A stretch of DNA of 64,000 nt from Marinisporobacter balticus (GTDB lineage: Bacteria; Bacillota; Clostridia; Peptostreptococcales; Thermotaleaceae): contig NZ_SLWV01000013.1 of the NCBI RefSeq assembly GCF_004345705.1, forward strand, positions 1 to 64,000. The letters run 5' to 3'. The notes under the pieces were generated by a model. It was not told the DNA's origin. It made no database searches and saw only the letters and a program-made list of their open reading frames with translations. The position numbers were made by a program, and so were the translations under genes. Below, piece by piece: positions 15,557 to 23,751 of the stretch (position 1 is the stretch's first letter; every line of letters begins with the position of its first letter).

Positions 15557-17046
15557 TATTCCACTAGAGCCCCTTGTGAATATTTATTCCCTGCATTCCA
15601 TAGTAAATAGGATTCTACGCCATTTTCTTCTAATGCTTTTATTTGATCTTTTACTTGCTTTGGACCATATTTGATATATCCTTTTACCCACGATGCAGTA
15701 AAATCTTGAATCCACGGTCTAATATTTGCAGGCGTTGGTATATTTTGATTTCTCGCAATAGCATCCTTTGTCCCCTGATATACAAGTTCGTAAGGATGCG
15801 CATCAGGTATAGACAATCCATACGTTCCATTTGCATAATGACTTGGATACATCATAGGAGATATATAGTCTACTACATTACTAATTGCTTCCCAGTATTG
15901 TCCTAGTCCCATATCATCTGTAACAGAACCTACCAATCCAAATACATCCGCACTGATATAAACACCTTCTTTAGAGAGTTCATCATGAGCTTGTTGTAGA
16001 AAATGTTGGATGGTTTGTGGTTTACTTTGATCTCCATGCGTATTTCTATAATCTAAAGCTTGATCTAATTTGTTTCCATTTGAAGCTGGAAACCGTACAT
16101 AATCAAATTGGATTTCATTAAAGCCAACCCGAGCAGCTTCTTTTGCTACAGCAATATCATAATTCCAAAGTTCTCGATCATGAGGAGAAGCCCATCTTAA
16201 TTTATCTTTACTTATAAATGTCGTTCCTGTTCGTTTATCAAGAATTGCGCGATCTGGATGTTGCTTTGTATACATAGGATCTTTGAATGTAACAATTCTT
16301 GCGATTGTATAAATATTGTTATCTTTAAGAATTTGCATTCTTTCTTTAAGCTTTTCCATATTCGCTCTTGCTCGTTTATTCCCTTCAGGAGAATATTTTT
16401 CAGCTGCTTCATTTGGAAATAACATGATCCCATCATCATCTTTTACATCAATAACGAATGCATTGATTTCTGTTTCATTTGCAAGCTTTAAAAGTCTTTC
16501 AAATCCTTCTCCTATAAAAGAATGTTCCGTAACATAAATCCCTTTTACATTTACGCTAGGATTGCCTTCATATTCTTTCACCTTGTTCTGTGGTGAAAAA
16601 TCTAAGATCCTTAAGGATTTATCTAATAGCTCTAAACGATCCTTCACCGTATAAGTAGATACAATCCATCCTGTAGATTTTCCTTCCTTTGTGTCAAAAG
16701 AAATTTTATACCAAAGTTCATTATTCTCATTGGTTTTTTCCTCAACAACTTCAACAGCAGTCCCTTTCATAAAGCTTTCCACAACAGCTGCATTGTTTAT
16801 CGCCTCTTGTCTTACATTTAATTTACTTGCACTGATATAAACAATATTTTTTTCTTCTACCCCCTGTGCTCCTTGTTCTTCTTTTGATGCTTCTCCATTT
16901 GAATCTTTGTTTTCTCCTCCATAAACCTCTTTTTCAGTTGTTTGTTCTGCCTTTGACGTTGGTGCCTGACATCCACTAAGTATTACCATACTTACCATCA
17001 TGAGTGCAACCATTGCTATGACAAAATTCCTTTTGTTTCTATCCAT
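15556..17046 (-). CDS. Putative glycoside hydrolase lipoprotein (DUF4015) with SH3b domain
   Basis: A 496-residue surface lipoprotein. The signal peptide ends in the lipobox LSGC (Cys26), followed by a Ser/Glu/Gly-rich linker. An SH3b cell-wall-binding domain (about 68-130, with YISASKLNVRQEA and WYKISF) precedes the DUF4015 putative glycoside hydrolase TIM-barrel (about 165-490), with GIYVTEHSFIG, FNEIQFDYVRFP, YISADVFGLVG, DYISPMMYPSHYANG and a final YLLWNAG. Members are presumed to act on cell-wall or extracellular polysaccharide, but no substrate is established here. ATG 17046 has GAGGTG upstream. It is a single-gene unit with its own terminator. Confidence 0.88.
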   Translation of the reverse strand: MDRNKRNFVIAMVALMMVSMVILSGCQAPTSKAEQTTEKEVYGGENKDSNGEASKEEQGAQGVEEKNIVYISASKLNVRQEAINNAAVVESFMKGTAVEVVEEKTNENNELWYKISFDTKEGKSTGWIVSTYTVKDRLELLDKSLRILDFSPQNKVKEYEGNPSVNVKGIYVTEHSFIGEGFERLLKLANETEINAFVIDVKDDDGIMLFPNEAAEKYSPEGNKRARANMEKLKERMQILKDNNIYTIARIVTFKDPMYTKQHPDRAILDKRTGTTFISKDKLRWASPHDRELWNYDIAVAKEAARVGFNEIQFDYVRFPASNGNKLDQALDYRNTHGDQSKPQTIQHFLQQAHDELSKEGVYISADVFGLVGSVTDDMGLGQYWEAISNVVDYISPMMYPSHYANGTYGLSIPDAHPYELVYQGTKDAIARNQNIPTPANIRPWIQDFTASWVKGYIKYGPKQVKDQIKALEENGVESYLLWNAGNKYSQGALVE

Positions 17047-17700
17047 TTAGACACCTCATTCTTTTGTTTTACTTTATTATACCATGATATGACAAAGAAC
17101 TTATAGATTTCTTATTATGAAATATTTACTATTCTTGTTTCATTAAAATTTCACTCCTCCAATAGATTCTTTGAAAAGTTTTTTATCCTAAACATACCTA
17201 TATGAAATAATATTGCATATGGTTAAAATAATGAATAATGATTTTATGTTCAAAAAATAAAAATTTTTCCCATTATTCGCATAAGAAATAGAAAAACATC
17301 CATCATGTATTAGATTAGATGTACAGACAAAATAGATGCAGTGATACAATCCAATGCTCTTATACACAAAGACATAGGCAAAAAGAATATCGGTTATATA
17401 CAATATGGAAAACTGCACAAGGAATTTTATAGAAGAAAAGACTATCCAATCATCACACCGAAAGGTCATATCTATGTAAACTATATAGCGAAGTAGAAAG
17501 GCACTTTCTTTTTATATTATGGCAAGCGATAATAAAACACAAGATGCACATGATAAAGAATTGCCGTCTCACGCTTATTTTCGTAGGTTTTTTAAAAAAG
17601 TCTTCTTCAATAGCCTATTCGATCAAAAAAGATTCACTCTATACAATAAATCCTATAGATGGTGTAGAGAAAGTTGATCCTCAACTTTTTTATAATCCAA
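17047..17700. other. Intergenic region with decayed coding-like fragments
   Basis: No intact gene is supported. Plus strand 17314-17496 is open and reads protein-like (IGYIQYGKLHKEFYRRKDY, then ITPKGHIYVNYIAK and TAG), but it has no start codon or ribosome binding site and is preceded by stops. A second plus-strand frame, ATG 17519 to TGA 17677 (52 codons, including FRRFFKKVFFNSLFDQKRF), also lacks a ribosome binding site. I recognise neither. They look like relics of genes lost between the lipoprotein and agr loci. An extended -10 (TGGTATAAT on the minus strand, 17076-17081) probably drives the lipoprotein gene. Confidence 0.4.
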
Positions 17701-18564
17701 TCATACAGTTTTTACTACTTGGTTTTTTACAGGCAAAAAAATAGTAAACAAGGTTCCAACCTCTTCATAACTTTCTACCATGATTTTCCCTTTATTTCTT
17801 TCAATAATTTGTTTTACAATATGAAGACCATATCCATGGTTCTCCCCTTCTTTTGTTGAATATCCTTTTTCAAAAATTTTCTCATAGCAATCTTTCTCTA
17901 AAATTGGGAATGAATTTCCTATGATAATAATCCATTCGTCTTCATACTCTCCAACATCTATATTCAACACCTTGTCATCGTCTTTACAATGCTCTAATTC
18001 GTAAATTGCATTATCGATTAAATTAAACAAAACGGTGCAAAGTTCTATAGAATCTATATATGTGTTTTCTAAAGAGGTACTAATATCTAGTTCTACTCGA
18101 ATCCCTTTACTCTCTGCGATGGTGCATTTTCTTCCTAAAGTAGCAGCGATTTCAACATTTTCAATCTTAGAAACACAAAAAACACCTTCAACCTTTTGCG
18201 CGATTTTAAAAATATATTCTAGCGCTTTTTCATTCTTTCCCAATTGAAGCATACCCGCAATTAAGTTTAAATGATTGGCAAAATCATGTTTTTGTCCTTG
18301 CAGCGCATCAATCACTTCCTTAGAGTTGTTCAATTTGATAATCGATTCTTTTTCTGTCTTTAAAAAGTTTGTAATATAAAAAATGCAAATGATTGCACTA
18401 AATCCAAGTATATTAATAATAATCGCCATATAATTTGGGTATTGATATTGGACAATCATATTTCCCATCAATCTTAAAATCGTATTATTGGTTAAAAACA
18501 TGCCAATAAAACTCTGTAATAATATGAGTCCAACTAATATGTGCGCCCTAATAGAGATTTTCAT
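17701..18564 (-). CDS. GHKL sensor histidine kinase, kinase half of an AgrC-like receptor
   Basis: 287 residues. Two N-terminal membrane segments (about 5-65) lead into a coiled region, then the phosphoacceptor helix GQKHDFANHLNLIAGML (His about 93), and the GHKL ATPase with N-box LFNLIDNAIYELE and G-box GYGLHIVKQIIE. This SpoOB/AgrC-type kinase should sense the peptide made by the agrB-agrD genes just upstream. It starts 12 bases after, and in the same frame as, the 161-residue membrane protein. AAGGGTGG precedes its ATG. No response regulator gene lies beside it. Confidence 0.85.
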   Translation of the reverse strand: MKISIRAHILVGLILLQSFIGMFLTNNTILRLMGNMIVQYQYPNYMAIIINILGFSAIICIFYITNFLKTEKESIIKLNNSKEVIDALQGQKHDFANHLNLIAGMLQLGKNEKALEYIFKIAQKVEGVFCVSKIENVEIAATLGRKCTIAESKGIRVELDISTSLENTYIDSIELCTVLFNLIDNAIYELEHCKDDDKVLNIDVGEYEDEWIIIIGNSFPILEKDCYEKIFEKGYSTKEGENHGYGLHIVKQIIERNKGKIMVESYEEVGTLFTIFLPVKNQVVKTV

Positions 18565-18576
18565 ATAAATCCACCC

Positions 18577-19062
18577 TTATTCATTATTTTCATGAAAATG
18601 ATTGAAATCAATAATGGTAATTTTTAAAATATATCCTATAAAAAAAGTAATGATTAAAAGAAGATTTGCTAATAGCCCAGCTAATAGTAGTCCTCCATGT
18701 TTGCACATTAACGTTTGTGGGTTAAGTTTCAATAATCTTAATAAAGGAAATAAAAAAACTCCATCTCCCCACATGATCAATAAGAAACTAATTAATGTTG
18801 CAATGATACTATCTAAACTTCTCTGTTTTCCAATAAATTTAAGCAATATTATAAAAGAAATAAGTAATAATAGCGTATGCGTCCCAAAAGGAATGTTATT
18901 TTTAATATAAAGAATTCTAATATTATATACTAATAGAGCTTGTATTATAGAAATTAATAACATTGTTTTTACTTTAGGACGGATACCTATAAGCCCTAAT
19001 CCTGCTCCAACCATTAAAAAACATTCTATAAAATAGACTATTATTTTTTCTAATATTTGCAT
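18577..19062 (-). CDS. Membrane protein, probable sensor half of an AgrC-like receptor
   Basis: 161 residues with about five hydrophobic helices and no soluble domain. I do not recognise an established family name. Its position between agrD and a GHKL kinase, its helix content and its shared reading frame with the kinase (only a TAA and four codons separate them) suggest that it supplies the ligand-sensing membrane part that AgrC normally carries in one chain: 161 plus 287 residues equals a typical AgrC length. AAAGGGGAT precedes ATG 19062. Confidence 0.65.
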   Translation of the reverse strand: MQILEKIIVYFIECFLMVGAGLGLIGIRPKVKTMLLISIIQALLVYNIRILYIKNNIPFGTHTLLLLISFIILLKFIGKQRSLDSIIATLISFLLIMWGDGVFLFPLLRLLKLNPQTLMCKHGGLLLAGLLANLLLIITFFIGYILKITIIDFNHFHENNE

Positions 19063-19090
19063 ATGCTATCCCCTTTTATTACATAAATTC

Positions 19091-19133
19091 TTTTCATGGC
19101 AATAAAGCACGTAGTGCTTTATTGCCATGAAAA
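19091..19133. other. 20-bp perfect hairpin between agrD and the receptor genes
   Basis: TTTTCATGGCAATAAAGCAC pairs perfectly with its complement over a 3-base loop. It begins 2 bases past the agrD stop codon. Neither strand has a clear T-tract beyond the arm, so besides a partial terminator it may act as an mRNA stabiliser or processing site that raises agrBD expression relative to the receptor. Confidence 0.6.
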
Positions 19134-19134
19134 C

Positions 19135-19260
19135 TTACATGTCTTTAAGCTGTTCAGGTAATTCAGGCTGATAATTAGCTGTAGTACACGCTGCTGCTAC
19201 ATTTGTAAGAGCAAGAAATGTAAGTACTGAAATTGATAATTGTAATAACCTTCTCATCAT
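19135..19260 (-). CDS. agrD: Cyclic lactone autoinducer peptide precursor (AgrD family)
   Basis: A 41-residue precursor missed by length-limited gene finding. An amphipathic leader (MMRRLLQLSISVLTFLAL, then TNVAAA) is followed by CTTANYQPELPEQLKDM. The single Cys25 would form the thiolactone ring, and the acidic YQPELPE tail is the AgrB recognition region typical of clostridial AgrD. Ring size and mature ends cannot be read from sequence. GGGGGG lies upstream of tandem ATGs (19260 or 19257). It sits 11 bases after agrB. Confidence 0.88.
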   Translation of the reverse strand: MMRRLLQLSISVLTFLALTNVAAACTTANYQPELPEQLKDM

Positions 19261-19271
19261 TTGTATCCCCC

Positions 19272-19892
19272 CTATTCCCCTAATATTTTATTAAAAAGGC
19301 GATCGATTCCATGTGCAAATTGATAGCCTTTTTGGGTGATTGAAAAAGATTGACTCAGAATCCCTAAAGCAGATGCAAGCATCATCGGATGTACCTTATG
19401 AAAGATAATATAATAATTGATCACACAAAAATTCCATGCACACACAAAAATAAATGCGCGTATTTTTAATTTTTTTCTTTTTTTCTTTGATGTAATAGGT
19501 TTTTGTGGCGTATCAGAAGGCGCATATTTTTGAATTGCCCATACAGAAAATAAAAAGATACCAAATGCTATATACAGTATGTTTTTATCCGGTTCCATAT
19601 TTTCCGTCAACAGTCCTGCAATATTGCATAGCACCATACCATAAATGGTACAATTTCTCATACTCTCACAATGTGCTCCTCCTGAAAAAAAACGAAGTGT
19701 AGCATTTGTCATCATCATCATAAAAACATATGCGACAATTCCTAAAGGCCATGCTACAATAAGCGCAAGTCCAAATGAAAAAATCGTACTTATCGTTATT
19801 TGCAGCGAATATTTCAAAATAGCTTCCTTATTTTCATCTATCTCTAGATGCTTTTTATAAAACGACAAAATCTTCCCAATACATTCTTCCAT
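19272..19892 (-). CDS. agrB: Accessory gene regulator B, AgrD-processing peptidase
   Basis: About 206 residues with five to six membrane helices. AgrB removes the AgrD C-terminal tail and forms the thiolactone peptide at the membrane. The catalytic pair is visible in FFSGGAHCESMRNC (His74 and Cys81, seven apart as in staphylococcal AgrB). The frame opens at 19910, but ATG 19892 follows AAGGGA by 9 bases and is preferred. First gene of agrB-agrD-receptor. Confidence 0.9.
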   Translation of the reverse strand: MEECIGKILSFYKKHLEIDENKEAILKYSLQITISTIFSFGLALIVAWPLGIVAYVFMMMMTNATLRFFSGGAHCESMRNCTIYGMVLCNIAGLLTENMEPDKNILYIAFGIFLFSVWAIQKYAPSDTPQKPITSKKKRKKLKIRAFIFVCAWNFCVINYYIIFHKVHPMMLASALGILSQSFSITQKGYQFAHGIDRLFNKILGE

Positions 19893-20035
19893 GTTTATAA
19901 GTCCCTTCATTCATATCGCAATAGGTAAGTGCTCCCATTTTTATAATATATTACTACACTATAGATTCTTCATTCTTATACATATTCCTCTAATTATTTG
20001 TAATTTTTTTCAATTTTTTTTTAAATAAAAAATAA

Positions 20036-20061
20036 GCACTTCATTTCTTAGAACAAAGTGC
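20036..20061 (-). terminator. Terminator of bioB
   Basis: The short stem GCACTT/AAGTGC with a 14-base loop is followed on the minus strand by TTATTTTTTATTT, 8 bases past the bioB stop. Confidence 0.55.
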
Positions 20062-20068
20062 CAATTCT

Positions 20069-21046
20069 TTATACTTCAAAGCCTTCATTTTTTATCATTT
20101 TAATATCGTCTACCATTTTATTGCCTACTGTGGTTAAATAATTCCCTACTAAAGCTGCATTGACCCCTGCCCGAAACCCTATGTTTTGCTTTTCTCCTAA
20201 AATAACTCTTCCTGCTGCATAGCGGATAGAACCATCAGGTATGACGAATCGATAAACAGCCATTATTTTTAATACCGCTAGCGGCGTTATTTTGTCTATA
20301 TTTTCTAACGGTGTTCCTTGTATAGGATTTAAAATATTTACAGGAACAGATTTAATCCCTAAACCCTTGATCTCAAATGCCATACGCATGCGATCTTCCA
20401 TCGTCTCTCCCATACCTATGATTCCACCACAACATAAATCTAACCCAGCCTTTTGTACATTCTTTATTGTATCAATTCGATCTTCATACGTATGGGTCGT
20501 ACAGATCTTTTCGTAAAAACTACTGCTTGACTCTACATTATGATGATACATCCTTACGCCCGCTTCTTTTAATTTTACAGCTTGTTCGTAGGTTATAATC
20601 CCATGTGATGCACATATCTTTAATTTTGTATCCTTTTTTAATTTTTGATAGATTTCTAGTAATTTTTCAAAATCTTCTCCATCCATGCCTCTCCCACTCG
20701 TAACAAGGGAAAATCTATGCGCACCATCCTTTTGCATCTCTAAAGCTCTTTCTAAAATTTCATCATATTTTAACAATGCATATTCCGCAACACCTGTTTT
20801 ATAATGAACAGATTGTGCACAATATTTGCAATCCTCAGAGCACCTGCCACTCCTCGCATTCATAATGGTGCATAAATCCACTTTGTTTCCTACATATTTT
20901 TCTCTTATGGTATTTGTAGCATCAAAAAAACTCGCTAGTATTTCGTCATTGTTTTCAGGAATTTCCATTAATTTTACTGCTTCATCATAAGTAATCTCCC
21001 CACCATCCAAAATTCTTTGTTTGATTTTTTTGATCAGGTTTTTCAT
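20069..21046 (-). CDS. bioB: Biotin synthase
   Basis: A 325-residue radical-SAM enzyme that inserts sulfur into dethiobiotin to form biotin. The CxxxCxxC cluster motif lies in CSEDCKYC (Cys69, 73, 76), within NARSGRCSEDCKYCAQSVHY, which is diagnostic for BioB. Other conserved parts include GGIIGMGET and RYAAGRV. It follows bioY by 19 bases and shares the BirA-type operator. The other biotin synthesis genes are not in the window, so the cell may use imported or partly made precursors. Confidence 0.96.
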   Translation of the reverse strand: MKNLIKKIKQRILDGGEITYDEAVKLMEIPENNDEILASFFDATNTIREKYVGNKVDLCTIMNARSGRCSEDCKYCAQSVHYKTGVAEYALLKYDEILERALEMQKDGAHRFSLVTSGRGMDGEDFEKLLEIYQKLKKDTKLKICASHGIITYEQAVKLKEAGVRMYHHNVESSSSFYEKICTTHTYEDRIDTIKNVQKAGLDLCCGGIIGMGETMEDRMRMAFEIKGLGIKSVPVNILNPIQGTPLENIDKITPLAVLKIMAVYRFVIPDGSIRYAAGRVILGEKQNIGFRAGVNAALVGNYLTTVGNKMVDDIKMIKNEGFEV

Positions 21047-21065
21047 TTTTCTTCATCTCCTCAGA

Positions 21066-21638
21066 TTATTTTTCAAATTTTTCTGAAACATATCCTGCTT
21101 TTCTAAGCGAAGGAATTACTTTTGTTGCTGTATATACGATCAAAACGCTCCAAAAGATATCTTGTATAATAAAAGGGAAAAATCCCAATTTTAAAGCTGT
21201 CATAAAAGTAATGGGTTTACCAATATGATAACGAATAATCATATACATATAAGGAACCCCTACACTATATACAGCTAAGAGTCCTGTTATTACAGGGAAA
21301 AATAAATTCTTGAAATTTACTTCTTTTAGTTTTTCAGTAAATTTACCAATTATATATGAACAAAGCATAAATCCAATCAAATATCCAAATGTTGGTTTAT
21401 ACACATAGGACAATCCTGACCCTTGTGCAAAAATAGGGATGCCACTAAGTCCAATTGCTACATATAAAAGCTGAGAATAAAGTCCTAATCTAGCACCTAA
21501 AAATATACCTGAAAAAGCGCAGAATAAATATTGTAGTGTAACAGGCACAATAGGCGTTGGGATTTTTATAAAAGCACCAATAGCTGTAAGGGCTGCAAAC
21601 ATTGCAACCAATATCATATCTCTTGTTTTGAATTTCAT
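21066..21638 (-). CDS. bioY: Biotin transporter BioY
   Basis: A 190-residue membrane protein with six helices, the substrate-binding S-component of ECF-type biotin uptake or a solitary transporter. Family motifs are IPTPIVPVTLQYLFCAFSGI and ARLGLYSQLLYVAIG, with GSGLSYVYKPTFGYLIGF. The frame opens at 21713, but AAGGAGG lies before ATG 21638. It heads the bioY-bioB unit. No ecfA/ecfT genes are nearby, so a shared ECF module elsewhere would be needed. Confidence 0.93.
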   Translation of the reverse strand: MKFKTRDMILVAMFAALTAIGAFIKIPTPIVPVTLQYLFCAFSGIFLGARLGLYSQLLYVAIGLSGIPIFAQGSGLSYVYKPTFGYLIGFMLCSYIIGKFTEKLKEVNFKNLFFPVITGLLAVYSVGVPYMYMIIRYHIGKPITFMTALKLGFFPFIIQDIFWSVLIVYTATKVIPSLRKAGYVSEKFEK

Positions 21639-21669
21639 ATTATTTGCCTCCTTATATTTGTGTGCTTTT

Positions 21670-21721
21670 ATCTTATAGGAGCGCTCGTCTTTTGTCAACT
21701 TCATAGCCGTCATTGGTTAAC
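21670..21721 (-). promoter_or_regulatory. bioY-bioB promoter overlapped by a BirA-type operator
   Basis: On the minus strand GTTAAC (21721-21716), a 16-base spacer and GTTGACAAA (from 21699) reproduce the BirA operator (TGTTAAC-N14-16-GTTAACA) with one change in the right half. TTGACA within that half-site is a perfect -35, with a -10 TAAGAT (17 spacing) or TATAAG (15 spacing) at 21670-21677. Biotinyl-AMP-loaded BirA would cover the -35. The match is direct, while binding is inferred. Confidence 0.65.
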
Positions 21722-21799
21722 GTTATTTTTTTACATTTCTCCTTAGAAGTATTCACCACAAGTGCCAATCTATTGCTTCATTACAATCCACATAATTTC

Positions 21800-21856
21800 A
21801 AAAAAGATAAAGTGTATGGTCTATTTTACAAATAGTCCATAAACTTTATCTTTTTC
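21800..21856. terminator. Terminator of the pot operon
   Basis: Arms of about 25 bases (AAAAAGATAAAGTGTATGG and its near-complement, two mismatches) with a short loop. They end in A-rich/T-rich flanks on both strands, 56 bases past the potD stop. Confidence 0.75.
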
Positions 21857-21911
21857 TCTTGTTATTCTAATTATTTTCTTGATGAATCAAGTCCTTACAT
21901 AAAACTTTTAT

Positions 21912-22964
21912 TTAATGCACCTTTATCTCTGTCCAAATACGATCATATTCTGTAGTAAACTCTCCTAAATCTATGAATACTTCTCCCTTTTCAAATAGAT
22001 CTCCCTTTGGATAAGCCAATTCATTTTCTACATCTTCTCTTGGAAGGAGATTCATGGCTTCTGTATTTGCTGTAGCATACTTCACATACGCTGCACATTT
22101 TGCAGCCACTTCTGGTCTCATCATATAGTTAATAAAAAGTTCTGCTTCTTTTTTATGCTTACTTGTAGTAGGCACCGCTATGGCATCAAACCAAAGATTT
22201 GTTCCTTCCTTTGGAATTGTATAAGCTAAATCAGGATTTTCATCTATTAAAAGCATTGCATCTCCTGACCAAGCAAGAGACATTGCCGCTTCTCCAGAAA
22301 TCATCATATCCTTATATGCATCTACTTCATATGCTTTTACTAAAGGTTTTTGTTTGATCAATGCTTCTTTTGCTTTTTCTAGTTCATCCATATTTCTCGT
22401 GTTTAAAGAATATCCTAATTTTTTAAGGGTAATACCAACTGTATCACGTACACTATCAATCATGACAATATCGCCTTTGTACTTTTCATCCCAAAGAGCA
22501 TCCCAGCTATCTATTTTCCCATCTACTTTCTTTGTATTATATACAATGCCCATCGTTCCCCAAAAATAAGGAACAGAATATTTATTATCTGGATCATATG
22601 CAATATTTTTGAATTGATCTCCTATATTTTTATAATTGGGTAGATTTTTAAAATCTAATTCTTGCAACAGCCCTTCATTCATCATCGCTTCAATCATATA
22701 CTCTGAAGGGAATATAACATCATAGTCCGTTCCTCCCGCTTGAATCTTTGCAAACATTTCTTCATTTGTGGCATAATTTTCATAGTTTATTTTAATCCCA
22801 TATTCTTTTTCAAAATCTTCTAAAACTGCCGGCTCTATATAATCTCCCCAGTTGTATACATTTAATTTGTCATAATAACCCTGTTCATTGGTCTTTCCCT
22901 GACCACATCCAACAACCCCTACCATAAGCATACATACCACCATTAATAATACGATTCTTTTCAA
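21912..22964 (-). CDS. potD: Spermidine/putrescine-binding lipoprotein
   Basis: A 350-residue extracellular binding protein for polyamine import. The signal peptide ends in lipobox VVGC (Cys20). The mature start KLNVYNWGDYIEPAVLEDF, then YDVIFPSEYMIEAM and YSVPYFWGTMGIVYN, are PotD/PotF motifs. The start codon is TTG 22964 behind AAAGGATGAT. Last gene of potABCD, 13 bases after potC. Confidence 0.93.
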   Translation of the reverse strand: MKRIVLLMVVCMLMVGVVGCGQGKTNEQGYYDKLNVYNWGDYIEPAVLEDFEKEYGIKINYENYATNEEMFAKIQAGGTDYDVIFPSEYMIEAMMNEGLLQELDFKNLPNYKNIGDQFKNIAYDPDNKYSVPYFWGTMGIVYNTKKVDGKIDSWDALWDEKYKGDIVMIDSVRDTVGITLKKLGYSLNTRNMDELEKAKEALIKQKPLVKAYEVDAYKDMMISGEAAMSLAWSGDAMLLIDENPDLAYTIPKEGTNLWFDAIAVPTTSKHKKEAELFINYMMRPEVAAKCAAYVKYATANTEAMNLLPREDVENELAYPKGDLFEKGEVFIDLGEFTTEYDRIWTEIKVH

Positions 22965-22977
22965 TCAGATCATCCTT

Positions 22978-23751
22978 TCATTCTTTTATATTTTTTTCTC
23001 TACTTTGTAGTAACACAAACAAACTTAAAACGCCTATAAACAACAGCGTTGATAAAGCATTAATCTTAGGGCTTACACCAAGCTTTGTCATAGAATACAC
23101 CTTGATTGATAACGTATTCACCCCTGATCCTGTAGTAAAAAAACTTACCATAAAATCATCTAATGATAATGTAAATGCAAGCAAGCCTCCCGTTACCACC
23201 CCTGGCATAATTTCTGGTAAAACCACCTTGAAAAAAGCTTGCATAGGCGTTGCACCTAAATCTAGCGCGGCTTCTTCTAGATATGGATTTAGGTGTTTTA
23301 ACTTTGGTAATACGGCCAAAATCACATAAGGGGTATTAAACGTTATATGACCTAGTAAAATAGTAAAAAATCCAAGGTGCATCTTCAAAGCCACAAAAAG
23401 AGCTAAAAGAGATATACCGATTACAATATCTGGATTCATTACTGGTAAGTATGTAACGTTCATAAAAGTCATTTTCCATCTAGGGGACATCTTATGTATA
23501 GCAATCGCGCTGATTGTCCCTATAATTGTTGCAATGAGTGCTGATAAGATAGCGATTGCAAATGTATTATATAAGGCTGCAACAATCGTTCTATCCTTAA
23601 AAAGTTCTTTATACCACCGCAATGTAAAGCCACTCCAACTGCCTCTATATTTTGAATCATTAAAAGAGTAAAGGATCAACAAGAATATAGGCAGATACAA
23701 AAACAAATAAACAAGGAGTGCATATCCTCTTTTAATTAGTTTCTTTACCAT
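22978..23751 (-). CDS. potC: Spermidine/putrescine ABC transporter permease
   Basis: A 257-residue inner-membrane permease with six helices and the BPD_transp_1 coupling loop EEAALDLGATPMQAFFKVVL. It pairs with PotB. It overlaps potB by 7 bases and is followed closely by potD, so the four pot genes form one operon. Confidence 0.92.
   Translation of the reverse strand: MVKKLIKRGYALLVYLFLYLPIFLLILYSFNDSKYRGSWSGFTLRWYKELFKDRTIVAALYNTFAIAILSALIATIIGTISAIAIHKMSPRWKMTFMNVTYLPVMNPDIVIGISLLALFVALKMHLGFFTILLGHITFNTPYVILAVLPKLKHLNPYLEEAALDLGATPMQAFFKVVLPEIMPGVVTGGLLAFTLSLDDFMVSFFTTGSGVNTLSIKVYSMTKLGVSPKINALSTLLFIGVLSLFVLLQSREKNIKE

Noticed and set aside
17188..17469. 93-codon minus-strand frame
   Set aside because: Composition is Phe/Ile/Tyr-rich with no ribosome binding site; it is the complement of the more protein-like plus-strand relic.
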